DNA from: Paenibacillus sp. FSL R7-0345
GTDB taxonomy: Bacteria > Bacillota > Bacilli > Paenibacillales > Paenibacillaceae
Direction: 5' to 3'
DNA: 64,000 nucleotides
NCBI RefSeq assembly: GCF_038595055.1
Contig: NZ_CP152002.1
Span: 3,144,501-3,208,500, forward strand
The translations under genes were made by a program, and so were the position numbers. This document shows, one piece after another, positions 6,951 to 15,384 of this stretch. Within the stretch, counting starts at the first letter, position 1; each line of letters begins with the position of its first letter. The notes beneath the pieces were generated by a model that was given only the letters and a program-made list of their open reading frames with translations, had not been told where the DNA came from and searched no databases.

Positions 6951-7631
6951 ATGAACAAGGTGAAAAAGAAAATGACAGCTGCGTTTACCGCTTTTGCAGT
7001 TCTTGGCGGGATGGGAGCGGGAGTTGTAGCCGGTGCTAACCTGCAGGAGATTAAGGCATTCCTGAATCCGGGTATCAAATTTAAAGTGGATGGTCAGCCT
7101 GTCCAGCTGAAAAACAGCAGCGGCGCGGTGATAGCTCCAATATCCTACAACAATACGACCTATCTGCCGGTCAGATCGATCTCTGATCTGCTGGGGGTAA
7201 CGGTTAGCTTTGATGCGGTCTCCAACACTATTTCTTTAGGCGAACAGACTGAGGGAGTATCGATTGCTGCCGGCTTTGACTCTGGCTATCACACTAAAGA
7301 TCCTGATAAAACGGTCTACTTGGGCAAAGACTATAAGGATGTTCATTTCGATAACGGCAGCGGCTCACGCGGCAGCTCCTTCATGTTATATCCGGATAAA
7401 AAATACCAGAAGCTATATATCCAGGTGGCTGCCATCGGCGGCGACATTAAAGACTTCACCATTCAGGACAGTGATACAGATACTGTGCTGAAGAAACAGA
7501 CCATTACAGCCGAGCAGGGGCTTGTTACCATTGAGGCCAACATTGCCGGAGTGAGTGAGATCTACGTAACGGGCCAGGTTAAAGACGGCGCTTCGATGTT
7601 TATTCCTTTGACTACTTCTTATTATAAATAG
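6951..7631 (+). CDS. Secreted stalk-domain protein
   Basis: 226 residues: lysine-rich signal peptide (KKKMTAAFTAFAVLGGMGAG), a copper-amine-oxidase-like stalk domain (residues ~40-100; KFKVDGQPVQL, TYLPVRSISDLLGV) and a C-terminal beta-rich part resembling a carbohydrate-binding NPCBM-like fold (residues ~120-226; LYIQVAAIGGD, LVTIEANIAGVSEIYV). GGAGGG stands very close to ATG 6951, so GTG 6960 is also possible. It follows the LytTR regulator by 92 bases and may be a target or just a neighbour. Probably cell-surface; ligand unknown. Confidence 0.75.
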   Translation: MNKVKKKMTAAFTAFAVLGGMGAGVVAGANLQEIKAFLNPGIKFKVDGQPVQLKNSSGAVIAPISYNNTTYLPVRSISDLLGVTVSFDAVSNTISLGEQTEGVSIAAGFDSGYHTKDPDKTVYLGKDYKDVHFDNGSGSRGSSFMLYPDKKYQKLYIQVAAIGGDIKDFTIQDSDTDTVLKKQTITAEQGLVTIEANIAGVSEIYVTGQVKDGASMFIPLTTSYYK

Positions 7632-7671
7632 ATTGTACGCATATTGATAAAGACATGAACAATGGTGTGCA

Positions 7672-7698
7672 GGCTGCCCGTTAACGGGTGGCCTTTTT
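7672..7698 (+). terminator. Rho-independent terminator
   Basis: GGCTGCCCG-TTAA-CGGGTGGCC followed by five T residues, after the stalk-domain gene. Confidence 0.85.
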
Positions 7699-8017
7699 CT
7701 GTCTTGTTGATAAGCTGCGAGTCTGGAATTGCCACCCGAATGCCACCTGATGTGGATTTAACTGGAACTAAGAAGGTTAGTGAATCTTGGGGATGCCTGA
7801 TACATAAGGCTTTACACACAAAAAAATCGAGACCCTATTTCTAGGGTCTCTTTCATGGGAGAGGAGAAACCGGACGAAGAGCTTATGGGGAAACGTAAGC
7901 CTGCTCCGCGGTTGTCTACGACATTTTGTGATGTCGATAATTACATGATGTCCGGGAATGAACGGTTCTATACATCCTTTCTGAAACATTTTCTGCTGCA
8001 CTTTAAAATGACACCGG
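7699..8017. other. Gene-poor spacer with an orphan hairpin
   Basis: No supported gene. It contains a 7-base-stem hairpin (CGACAT...ATGTCG near 7920) and a longer perfect hairpin at 7829-7850. A 60-codon frame from 7855 has no ribosome site. Confidence 0.5.
7829..7850 (-). terminator. Hairpin with minus-strand T-run (orphan terminator)
   Basis: GAGACCCT-ATTTCT-AGGGTCTC, perfect 8-base stem. Read on the minus strand it is followed by GATTTTTTTG, a terminator tail, but no minus-strand gene lies to its right. It may be a relic of a lost gene. Confidence 0.5.
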
Positions 8018-8046
8018 TAGACAAACTTTTTATTTAACAGGACAAT
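8018..8046 (+). promoter_or_regulatory. Possible SigA promoter for rsmD-coaD
   Basis: TAGACA, 17 bases, GACAAT, about 70 bases before the rsmD start. Moderate match to the vegetative consensus. Confidence 0.4.
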
Positions 8047-8115
8047 TGTGGTACTATAGGCTTGGACTTATGCCCCAAACGGCATAACAAACAGAGACAT
8101 AGAGCAGGTGAATCG

Positions 8116-8724
8116 GTGAGAGTTGTATCGGGAAGTGCCAAGGGGAGACCCCTGAAAAGTGTTCCGGGTAACGGGACGCGTCCAACGACCGACAAGGTGA
8201 AGGAAGCGCTGTTCAGCATGATCGGGCCTTATTTTGATGGCGGCATCGCGCTGGATCTGTTTGCGGGTACCGGCGGACTTGGGATTGAAGCGCTAAGCAG
8301 AGGAATGGACCGTGCGGTTTTTGTGGACATGGAGCAGAAAAGCATCGACACAGTACGGGCAAATCTGAAAGCGGCAAAGGTGGAAGAGCAGGCTGAGGTT
8401 TACCGCAATGATGCCGGAAGAGCGCTTGGTGCGCTGGAGAAGCGGGGGCGGGCGTTTGATCTTGTGTTTTTGGACCCGCCGTACCGGCTGAAGCACGGGG
8501 ATGAACTAATGCAGACCATGGCCGGCAAAGGATTGCTTAATCCTGAGGCGGTGATTGTACTGGAGCATGAGTCAAGCTATGCCTATCCTGAACATATTCC
8601 GGGATTCTACCGGACACGGCAGGCTATATATGGTGAGACGGCGATCTCCATCTATCAGTATGAAGCTGTTTCTGAGGAAGCTGGCGGAAGCGGCAAGGAG
8701 GGTAACGATGAGTCTGCAAATTAG
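8116..8724 (+). CDS. rsmD: 16S rRNA (guanine966-N2)-methyltransferase RsmD
   Basis: 202 residues from GTG 8116, chosen because AGCAGG lies 7 bases upstream and the protein then opens with the family start [17 protein letters not shown]-binding motif [10 protein letters not shown] (~residue 45) and catalytic LDPPY motif (~residue 120) are intact. It methylates G966 of 16S rRNA during 30S assembly, using SAM. It overlaps coaD by 17 bases, the usual rsmD-coaD arrangement. Confidence 0.93.
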   Translation: MRVVSGSAKGRPLKSVPGNGTRPTTDKVKEALFSMIGPYFDGGIALDLFAGTGGLGIEALSRGMDRAVFVDMEQKSIDTVRANLKAAKVEEQAEVYRNDAGRALGALEKRGRAFDLVFLDPPYRLKHGDELMQTMAGKGLLNPEAVIVLEHESSYAYPEHIPGFYRTRQAIYGETAISIYQYEAVSEEAGGSGKEGNDESAN

Positions 8725-9226
8725 AAAAGAACGTGTCGCCATTTATCCGGGAAGCTTCGATCCGGTTACGATGGGGCATATCGATATTATCCGGCGCGCT
8801 GCCAAACAGTTTGACCGGCTGATTGTCACCGTGCTTAATAATCTCAGCAAAAAACCGATGTTCACCGTGGAAGAGCGAACGGAGCTGCTGCGGCAGGCTA
8901 CGGCGGATCTTCCGAATGTGGAGGTGGACAGCTTCCGGGATCTGCTGGTGAATTATCTGCGTCAAAAGAATGCCCAGGTCATCGTGCGCGGGATTCGTAC
9001 GGTCACCGACTTTGAATATGAGCTGCAGACCGCTTCAATTAATCACAGCCTTGATCCTGAAGTAGAGACTATCTTTATGATGACGAATCCGAAATATTCC
9101 TATCTCAGCTCAAGTGTGGTGAAGGAGCTGGCGCATTTCGGCGGAAATGTATCCGAATTTGTTACTCCTGAAGTCGAGCAGGCGATGAAGCTTAAGTTTA
9201 GCCAGCTGGACGCCGGAACCAGATAA
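8708..9226 (+). CDS. coaD: Phosphopantetheine adenylyltransferase CoaD
   Basis: 172 residues, slightly longer than the usual ~160. It has the nucleotidyltransferase motif [12 protein letters not shown] near the start and the C-terminal [12 protein letters not shown] motif. It transfers AMP from ATP to 4'-phosphopantetheine to form dephospho-CoA. ATG 8708 has AAGGAGGG upstream, inside the end of rsmD. The 3' end overlaps the end of convergent ylbJ by 29 bases, without room for a terminator between them. Confidence 0.95.
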   Translation: MSLQIRKERVAIYPGSFDPVTMGHIDIIRRAAKQFDRLIVTVLNNLSKKPMFTVEERTELLRQATADLPNVEVDSFRDLLVNYLRQKNAQVIVRGIRTVTDFEYELQTASINHSLDPEVETIFMMTNPKYSYLSSSVVKELAHFGGNVSEFVTPEVEQAMKLKFSQLDAGTR

Positions 9227-10427
9227 TGATATAAACTGCTGCTGACAATACAGTAAGCAGCAGCAAAAGAAGAGCCTGCAGGCTGAGCAGCTGCGGGACC
9301 ATATTCCAGACGGCCAGCGGACCGGCAATGCCTGCAGAGCCTGCCGGTTCTGTACCGCTGACCGCCGGCAGTGCAGCAGCCGGCACCTTCTGCAGCGGCT
9401 GCCAAAGTACAAAGGTTAAACCAAAAGCGTACAGGCTATGCAGCAGCCGGCCGGCGGCGAATGGAAGAAACCGGGCTTTGGCCTGCTTCAAGGCGGTCAG
9501 TGCCTGAAGCTGCCCGCAGATCCCGCTCCACCCGAGCAGCGCAGACAGGAGCGCAAGGCTGGTTACCCCCATTGCGCTAAAGGCAAACGGCTCTGCAACA
9601 TGCGAAGTCACAGCATTGGCGCCCAGATGGATTTCAAGTATGCTGGCAGTAAGCCCTTGCGGCAGCCGGGGAAACCAGGCGGATATAATGTTGATAACAA
9701 CGGAGAACATGATCATATATCCGCCGATGACCATTAAGCTCTGTACTGCGGTGGCTACGGATTCGCCCAGCAGTCTGCCGAAGCTCCGGCCATCCTGTTC
9801 GCGTGCATCGAGTATCGCCTGCCGGACCCTTGACGGCAACCGGGCGGTTTTAACAGCCTGCGGTTGTCTGGTGCCGGCAGCTTTAGGGTCCCTGTCTGAG
9901 AACAGGGCTGCGGTGAAGCCTGCGGCCAAACCGGAGAGCCAGTGAATGGCAAGCAGGGCATAACCTGCTGCAGGGCTGTGCAGGAAAGCCGCACCGACAA
10001 CGATAATTAGCGTTACGGGGCTTGCAAAATGAGCGAGTGACGCAAGGCGGCCGGCATCCTTGTCCGAAATGCCGCCTTGCTTATGAAGCTGCTGCACACC
10101 GCCTGCCCCTGCGGGGAATCCGGCAGTCATCCCAAGGGCCAGTGTCCAGCCGCCGGCTCCCGGCAGCCGGAACACTCTGGTCATGAGCGGACCCAGCAGG
10201 ACACCAAAGCCGTGCACGAAGCCTGAGGCGGTCAGCATTTCCGAGAGAATCAGGAACGGCAGCAGTGCCGGGAAAATCAGCGTCCACCAGAGCTTCAGGC
10301 CCTGGAGTGAAGCCGCAAAAGAGGATTCCGGGGCTGAAATGATAGCAGCCGCCAGCAGGATGGCTGCTGCCCCGGACAGAAAAGGTGCCGAAGCTGAAGT
10401 TATTCTCCGCATTTTAACGTTATTCAT
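9198..10427 (-). CDS. ylbJ: Sporulation integral membrane protein YlbJ
   Basis: About 409 residues with many hydrophobic helices and two related nucleoside-transporter-gate-like halves ([20 protein letters not shown] early; [20 protein letters not shown] later). This matches YlbJ, a mother-cell SigE-dependent protein needed for spore cortex formation in Bacillus. ATG 10427 is preferred because AAGAGGTGAT lies 7 bases before it; the frame is open further upstream. It is convergent with coaD and divergent from ylbL, the conserved Bacillales order. Confidence 0.88.
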   Translation of the reverse strand: MNNVKMRRITSASAPFLSGAAAILLAAAIISAPESSFAASLQGLKLWWTLIFPALLPFLILSEMLTASGFVHGFGVLLGPLMTRVFRLPGAGGWTLALGMTAGFPAGAGGVQQLHKQGGISDKDAGRLASLAHFASPVTLIIVVGAAFLHSPAAGYALLAIHWLSGLAAGFTAALFSDRDPKAAGTRQPQAVKTARLPSRVRQAILDAREQDGRSFGRLLGESVATAVQSLMVIGGYMIMFSVVINIISAWFPRLPQGLTASILEIHLGANAVTSHVAEPFAFSAMGVTSLALLSALLGWSGICGQLQALTALKQAKARFLPFAAGRLLHSLYAFGLTFVLWQPLQKVPAAALPAVSGTEPAGSAGIAGPLAVWNMVPQLLSLQALLLLLLTVLSAAVYIIIWFRRPAG

Positions 10428-10563
10428 TTTGAGCATCACCTCTTCATAGGTTAAAACATGGCTTACGACTGTTATCAATTTATGCACAGCAGACAACCAT
10501 CATGCCACAGCTGTCACGGGCTGCTTGAAGCAGGCAGAGAGCGCAGGAAAGAAGGGAATAGCA

Positions 10564-11613
10564 TTGAGGCAGCAAAAACGCCGGGTAGGATTCCGCGCGA
10601 TCGCCTACTTGTTTACTTTTGTGGTTATACTATACGTTACCGTTTTTATGAATACGCCTTATATTGTGTATCAGCCCGGGCGGGCCTCTGAGGTCGCGCC
10701 GATGATCAAGGTGGAGAACGCGGATAAGGACGAGAAGGGCACGTTCATGATGACCACCGTGTCGGCAAGCTATGCCAATGTAGCGCTATTGATAGCGTCC
10801 ATTTTTAATTCCAACAGTGAGGTTGTGCTGAAGGAGACACGGCTGGGGGACAAATCGGAGCAGGAATATGCAGCAGAGCAGGTATATTATATGAACAGCT
10901 CACAGTCTTTTGCCGTACAGGCTGCTTATCATGCGGCGGGTGTTCCTTACGAGGACGTAGTGGACTACCTGTATGTGTTTTCTGTGCCTGATACGACTAA
11001 TCCCGGACAGTTCCGCCCGGGAGACCGGATTATCAGTGTGGAGGGGCAGCATATCCCCGATCCTCAGGCTTTATCGGCACTGTTGTCCTCCCGGAAAATC
11101 GGGGACAAGGTGGAGGCCGTACTGCAGCGGGATGGCAAGGAAATCACCGAGCAGGTAACGCTGGTTGAAGTAAAAGATGCGGATACCGGAGCCGGGAAAC
11201 CCGGGTTTGGCGTAGTTATCGGAGCTGTCCAGAAGGTCGAGCCAAAGGTTGCCGGCAAGGCTGTCAGCTTCACGGATACAGATGTCGGGGGACCGTCAGC
11301 CGGGCTTATGTTTACTATGGAAATCTATAATCAGCTTACACCTGGGGATTTGACCGGAGGGCATAGAATCGCCGGGACGGGCACCATTACTGCTGAAGGC
11401 ACTGTAGGAGCTATAGGCGGGGTCAAGCATAAAATAGTGGCTGCCGACCGTGAGCAGGCCGAGGTGTTTTTTGTGCCTGTCAAAAACTATGACGAGGCCA
11501 AAGCCAAGGCAGACGAAATAGGCACCTCCATGAAGCTGGTGCCTGTATCCACACTGGATGAGGCGCTGGATTACATGACCAAGCTGCCGGCTACATCATC
11601 ACCGGCGGCTTGA
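10564..11613 (+). CDS. ylbL: PDZ/Lon-type membrane protease YlbL (SepM-like)
   Basis: 349 residues from TTG 10564 (AGAAGGG 7 bases upstream). An N-terminal membrane anchor (AIAYLFTFVVILYVTVFM) is followed by a PDZ domain (~residues 125-205; RPGDRIISVEGQ) and a Lon-like S16 protease domain (~210-345). The Ser/Lys dyad is visible in DVGGPSAGLM and IGGVKHKI. Family members cleave membrane-linked or secreted substrates outside the cell membrane (SepM matures a competence peptide in streptococci; YlbL has been linked to checkpoint recovery in B. subtilis). The 3' end overlaps tmcAL by 23 bases on the opposite strand. Confidence 0.92.
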   Translation: MRQQKRRVGFRAIAYLFTFVVILYVTVFMNTPYIVYQPGRASEVAPMIKVENADKDEKGTFMMTTVSASYANVALLIASIFNSNSEVVLKETRLGDKSEQEYAAEQVYYMNSSQSFAVQAAYHAAGVPYEDVVDYLYVFSVPDTTNPGQFRPGDRIISVEGQHIPDPQALSALLSSRKIGDKVEAVLQRDGKEITEQVTLVEVKDADTGAGKPGFGVVIGAVQKVEPKVAGKAVSFTDTDVGGPSAGLMFTMEIYNQLTPGDLTGGHRIAGTGTITAEGTVGAIGGVKHKIVAADREQAEVFFVPVKNYDEAKAKADEIGTSMKLVPVSTLDEALDYMTKLPATSSPAA

Positions 11614-12829
11614 GATAGTCAGCGTACAGGTCAGCCCGCTGCGGGTTAGTGAATGCTCCTGCGTAGGCGGCAGCTGCCCGGAGGTCACGGTCCAATCCGG
11701 GATGGGAGAACTGCGAGGGTGAGAGGACAACAGGCCAGGCCGCGGTCTGCTTCATCTTTTTGAGCAGCTTGCGGCCGCTTTCCCGGAAGCCGAGCACGCG
11801 GATATATCCGGGGCCGCCGGCTAAGAGGGACGGAGCCAGCTCAGCTCTGCTGTGATTTAATAAGGTATGAACAAGCAGACGCTGCAGGCGGGTATGCGTG
11901 TAGCGTTTGCTTTTTAGCGCATCCAGGAGTCCGCTTACGGTGAATTGATGCAGGTGCGGCAATACCTTGAGCAGCCGGTTCTCGAGCCCCTCATTCATAT
12001 CCTGGAGCTCCCGCAGCTCTTCGGCGGTCCGGGTTACGAGGACGTGGCGCAGCTGGCTGCGGAAGTCCTCGAGACTAACCGGGCCTCTGCCGGCCGCATG
12101 CTCCCTTTCCAGAATGGACATGCTATATTCCGGCATGTATGCCGCCGGAGAGCCGCCCTCCAGCAGCAGCCGGCGGATCGCCGTCGCGCTGGCGATGGAC
12201 GACCCGCCCTGCAGCGGGTCGTGGAACCCCGCGCCGGTGCGCGGCACGGTGAGGGGCCTGATCGCGCTGCCGAGCCGGCGCAGCGCGATCAGGTAGTGCA
12301 GGCCGAGGCTGTTGTTGGGCTGCCGCAGCAGCGCCTCGGCCTGGGCCGGACTTCCGTGCCTGCCGGGAGTCCGGGACCACACGGCCGCCGCAGCTGCGCT
12401 GTAGGCGGCCGGGAAGCCCGCTCCGAGCGCCAGGCGGCGGCGGAGCTCCTCCTGCAGCTCGCTGCTCTCATCGGCCAGGAACTCCGCCAGCCCGAGCAGC
12501 TCGCTTAAATGGCCTGCTTCGGAGCCGAAGCACAGGCTGTCGATGGCCCCGGTCGCTTCCAGCAGTGAGACTGCTCCGAAGGCGAACCATTCGGCCGGCT
12601 GCAGGGCGTAGCCGACCGGCAGCTCCAGCACGAGGTCGGCGCCCATATGCAGCGCCATCTCCGTGCGGGCCTGCTTGCTCACCGCCGCCGGCTCGCCGCG
12701 CTGGGTGAACGGGCCGCTCATCACCACGATGGAGGTGTCTGCACCGGACAGTCTTTTGGCCTCATTAAAATGATGGACATGGCCGTTATGTAAAGGATTG
12801 TATTCCGCGATGATGCCGACAGTAGTCAC
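11591..12829 (-). CDS. tmcAL: tRNA(Met) cytidine acetate ligase TmcAL (YlbM)
   Basis: 412 residues from GTG 12829, so that the protein begins TTVGIIAEYNPLHNGH. The HNGH nucleotidyltransferase motif binds ATP to activate acetate, which is then attached to the wobble cytidine of elongator tRNA-Met. GGAGTG upstream supports this start; the frame stays open to 13033. The middle of the gene (about 12.1-12.7 kb) is much richer in GC than its surroundings and produces long spurious frames on the other strand. Divergent from ylbN. Confidence 0.9.
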   Translation of the reverse strand: MTTVGIIAEYNPLHNGHVHHFNEAKRLSGADTSIVVMSGPFTQRGEPAAVSKQARTEMALHMGADLVLELPVGYALQPAEWFAFGAVSLLEATGAIDSLCFGSEAGHLSELLGLAEFLADESSELQEELRRRLALGAGFPAAYSAAAAAVWSRTPGRHGSPAQAEALLRQPNNSLGLHYLIALRRLGSAIRPLTVPRTGAGFHDPLQGGSSIASATAIRRLLLEGGSPAAYMPEYSMSILEREHAAGRGPVSLEDFRSQLRHVLVTRTAEELRELQDMNEGLENRLLKVLPHLHQFTVSGLLDALKSKRYTHTRLQRLLVHTLLNHSRAELAPSLLAGGPGYIRVLGFRESGRKLLKKMKQTAAWPVVLSPSQFSHPGLDRDLRAAAAYAGAFTNPQRADLYADYLKPPVMM

Positions 12830-12922
12830 TGGACGTGTCACTCCAAATCGTATTTGATATATTGGGTTAATAGTTATATCATAAGTTGTCCCGGTTATCG
12901 AAACAATATAAAGGAAAAATGG

Positions 12923-12952
12923 TTGACAAACTTCGGTAATTCTAGGTATAAT
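12923..12952 (+). promoter_or_regulatory. SigA promoter of ylbN-rpmF
   Basis: TTGACA, 18 bases, TATAAT: perfect boxes 28 bases before the ylbN start codon. Confidence 0.85.
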
Positions 12953-12979
12953 AATTTTTGTTTGTTTGGAGTGATGAAT

Positions 12980-13501
12980 ATGAAGATTCACTTTCGCAAA
13001 TTGGCTAATGCCGATGAGCCCCTGCATCTCCATGAAACACTGGATATCAGCGAGCTTGTCAAAGGGCGGAAGGATATACTTGCTGTTGCACCGCTTACAG
13101 TGAACCTTAAAGCGCTGCCCGCGGGAACCGATAGTGTGAACGTGGTGGGAACATTGGAAGGGAATGTGGACATGTTATGTGCACGTTGCCTCAGCGAGGT
13201 TAACAGCAAATTGAACATTCCTTTTGCTGAAACATTCAAATGGCTTAAGCAGCCGCTTCTTCCAGAAGACGAAGATGACGAAATCATCTACGTTGAGGAC
13301 GAGATTGTGGATCTTGTTCCTTACGCGGAAGAAAACTTCGTACTGCACTTACCGGATTCGGTATTGTGCAAGGCAGACTGTCTTGGTCTTTGTCAGACAT
13401 GTGGACAAAATTTGAACGAAGGCACCTGCAGTTGCGACAACACAGTAGTCGATCCCCGGCTTGCTGCGTTGAAAGGATTCTTTACCAAGCAAGATGACTA
13501 A
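12980..13501 (+). CDS. ylbN: DUF177/YceD-family protein upstream of rpmF
   Basis: 173 residues. Two conserved Cys clusters (CARC around residue 60; CKADCLGLCQTCG around 135-150) and an acidic patch (EDEDDEIIYVEDE) match the YceD/YlbN family, linked to 23S rRNA accumulation or large-subunit biogenesis. ATG 12980 is 8 bases after GGAG; ATG 12974 is too close. Co-transcribed with rpmF, as in most bacteria. Confidence 0.9.
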   Translation: MKIHFRKLANADEPLHLHETLDISELVKGRKDILAVAPLTVNLKALPAGTDSVNVVGTLEGNVDMLCARCLSEVNSKLNIPFAETFKWLKQPLLPEDEDDEIIYVEDEIVDLVPYAEENFVLHLPDSVLCKADCLGLCQTCGQNLNEGTCSCDNTVVDPRLAALKGFFTKQDD

Positions 13502-13554
13502 GAACAAATCCCGGGTTATAACGGGTCAAACACAAATTCAGGAGGCTGATAATC

Positions 13555-13728
13555 ATGGCAGTACCACAACGCAGAACGTCCAAAACTCGCCGCGACAAAC
13601 GTCGCACTCACTTCAAACTGGTAGTACCAGGTATGGTGAAATGTGAACAATGCGGAGAGCTGAAACTGGCTCACCACGTATGCAAAGTTTGCGGAACTTA
13701 CAAAGCTAGAGAAATCATCAAACAATAG
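13555..13728 (+). CDS. rpmF: 50S ribosomal protein L32
   Basis: 57 residues starting [18 protein letters not shown] with a zinc ribbon of two CxxC pairs (CEQC and CKVC), as in the zinc-binding form of L32. AGGAGG lies upstream with good spacing. Part of the large ribosomal subunit; the Cys+ form suggests zinc-replete expression. Confidence 0.97.
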   Translation: MAVPQRRTSKTRRDKRRTHFKLVVPGMVKCEQCGELKLAHHVCKVCGTYKAREIIKQ

Positions 13729-13740
13729 TTTGTGATAGGG

Positions 13741-13776
13741 AATAGCACTTCATCTTAGGGTGGGGTGCTATTTTTT
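13741..13776 (+). terminator. Rho-independent terminator of ylbN-rpmF
   Basis: AATAGCAC (13741-13748) pairs with GTGCTATT (13765-13772), then a T-run. Confidence 0.9.
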
Positions 13777-13802
13777 ATGGGCGGAAGAGTTTTTCGGTAC
13801 CT

Positions 13803-13936
13803 GATTGGATTTTTGTCACTTCATTTCACACATTAACTGGATTTTATTGATAAGTTGTTGTAAAATCGCAGCTGATTTTAGCCCGAAATCCGCTTTGGGT
13901 GCTCAAACTGTGGAATTAAGTGACGTTTTTCCAATC
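13803..13936. repeat. Intergenic inverted-repeat element, AAGTGAC...TCCAATC type
   Basis: The left end GATTGGATTTTTGTCACTT (13803-13821) is, in reverse, AAGTGAC-aaaaa-TCCAATC; the right end is AAGTGAC-gtttt-TCCAATC (to 13936). The arms enclose about 95 bases without coding potential. The same right-end motif recurs near 35.65-35.79 kb, so this is a dispersed non-coding repeat. Confidence 0.6.
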
Positions 13937-14162
13937 GAGCTTCTCTTTAATGCGTTCATCCCGGATTTAGTTGATCATTACCCGCTTACCCCGGCTGATA
14001 GTGCGCTGTAGAATCATTTCTTTGGGAATGCCGATCGGCAATAGTTTAGAACTTCTCAGAAAACATTGGAATGGTGGTAGAAAGGGTTACTTTCGCACAA
14101 ATTTTAATGACTGCAGCGGTGGGAAACGCTCACTAAATCAGACAGTCAGTCTACACTTGAGT

Positions 14163-14297
14163 CTAACGGACACCAGCGCCTTTATTTTCACCAAAAGAGG
14201 GTGATTTCCCGTCTAACGGGCCGTAGTGTGCTTATTACCTATTCTAAAGCTGTTTTTTAAGTTGATGTTAGCTATTAACGGCGCTGGTGTCCGTTAG
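14163..14297. repeat. Perfect 18-base inverted repeat spaced 99 bases
   Basis: CTAACGGACACCAGCGCC (14163-14180) and its exact reverse complement (14280-14297). The interior holds a further CGTCTAACGGGCC copy of the end motif. No gene inside. This looks like a small non-autonomous or RNA-level palindromic element. Confidence 0.7.
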
Positions 14298-14389
14298 CCT
14301 GCTAAAAAGGGCATATCATCACAAATAAAGGCCGCTCAGTCCGTTACATCCGGTGGAGTATCAGGTGGCTGCAGATGTCGATTCCTCAA

Positions 14390-14412
14390 AACTCGTGCAG
14401 CCGGCACGAGTT
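14390..14412. other. Perfect 9-base hairpin without T-run
   Basis: AACTCGTGC-AGCCG-GCACGAGTT. No T tail on either strand, so it is not a typical terminator. It lies in the gene-free stretch 13777-14787, which otherwise shows only the repeats listed and the fapR control region. Confidence 0.5.
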
Positions 14413-14571
14413 AGTCCCGTTTCATACATAACAACATTCCGCTATTTACCGCTTGATCCCCAGCTTGCCGGTATCCTGTATTGGAGCTGACCCGCCAGGC
14501 GGAGGACGACTCGTGAATGTAACTTTCATGTCAATGCTTTATTTTTGGCGGCTGATGCTTTATACTACATA

Positions 14572-14588
14572 TTAGTACCAGGTTCTAA
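14572..14588. promoter_or_regulatory. FapR operator of the fapR-plsX-fab operon
   Basis: TTAGTACCAGGTTCTAA is a near-perfect palindrome with one arm mismatch and matches the known FapR box (TTAGTACCTgaTACTAA type). A TATACT -10-like box lies 7 bases before it, so bound FapR would block transcription start. In this family malonyl-CoA releases FapR, inducing fatty-acid synthesis. It lies 200 bases before fapR itself, giving autoregulation. Confidence 0.85.
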
Positions 14589-14620
14589 AATGAAATTTTA
14601 ACCATAACAGCTATGATGAC

Positions 14621-14650
14621 AGCGGCCTTTCCGCGGCCGGATGCTTTTTT
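14621..14650 (+). terminator. Possible attenuator in the fapR leader
   Basis: GGCC-TTTCCGC-GGCC hairpin extended by AGC/GCT and followed by TTTTTT, between the FapR box and fapR. The stem is short and interrupted; it could attenuate the operon or be chance. Confidence 0.35.
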
Positions 14651-14787
14651 CACGATATAAGAATACTAAGGCATATTGCCATAAATCATTTTTATATTCC
14701 ATGCTATTGCGATAGACCTTCCGCTTCCGGATGGTCCAGCCGTTGTAGCCCCGAGCATGTGCCAGGAGGTGAGCCGCCATAGAGCGG

Positions 14788-15384
14788 ATGTCCAAGAAAG
14801 AGCGCCAGCAGAAGCTGCTGCAGATCATAGACGGCAATCCCTTTGTGACAGACCGGGAGCTGACCCGGCAGCTCAAGGTGAGCATCCAGACAATCCGGCT
14901 GGACAGGCTGGAGCTGGGAATACCGGAACTGCGAGAACGGATGAAGCAGATGGCAGAGCACTCCTATGATCAGGTCCGCTCATTGCCGCCTGATGAAGTG
15001 GTCGGTGATATTGTTGATCTGCAGCTGGATAAGAGCGGTATTTCCATATTCGAGATCCGTGATGAGCATGTTTTTTCCAGAAACGGGATCGCCCGCGGCC
15101 ATTATGTGTTTGGCCAGGCGAATTCGCTGGCGGTAGCTGTAATCAACGACGAGATTGCGCTGACGGCTTCCGCCGATATCCGGTTTGTGCGGATGGTGCG
15201 GCTCGGAGAGAAATGTATTGCCAAAGCGCAGGTGCGTTCGCTTGCCGGCCGGGGCGGCAAGGCCGAAGTGGACGTGTTTACGTATGTAGGAGAAGAGTTA
15301 GTGTTTCAGGGACATTTCATAGTGTACCGCTCTGCAGTTGAAGAAAACAGCGAAGGGGGAAACCGCAATGCTGATCGCCATTGA
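14788..15384 (+). CDS. fapR: Fatty-acid/phospholipid synthesis repressor FapR
   Basis: 198 residues. The N-terminal helix-turn-helix (TDRELTRQLKVSIQTIRLDR) is followed by a hot-dog thioesterase-like domain that binds malonyl-CoA (FSRNGIARGHYVFGQANSLA). The signature linking region IPELRERMK is intact. An AGGAGGT site ends 17 bases before ATG 14788, too far for normal initiation; an ATA codon at 14779 sits at ideal spacing, so a non-standard start is possible. It overlaps plsX by 17 bases. Confidence 0.95.
   Translation: MSKKERQQKLLQIIDGNPFVTDRELTRQLKVSIQTIRLDRLELGIPELRERMKQMAEHSYDQVRSLPPDEVVGDIVDLQLDKSGISIFEIRDEHVFSRNGIARGHYVFGQANSLAVAVINDEIALTASADIRFVRMVRLGEKCIAKAQVRSLAGRGGKAEVDVFTYVGEELVFQGHFIVYRSAVEENSEGGNRNADRH

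Noticed and set aside
7855..8037. 60-codon frame before rsmD
   Set aside because: No ribosome site and it overlaps the likely rsmD promoter; no recognisable features.
11945..12508. 187-codon plus-strand frame inside tmcAL
   Set aside because: Arises from local high GC; low-complexity Ala/Arg/Gln product.
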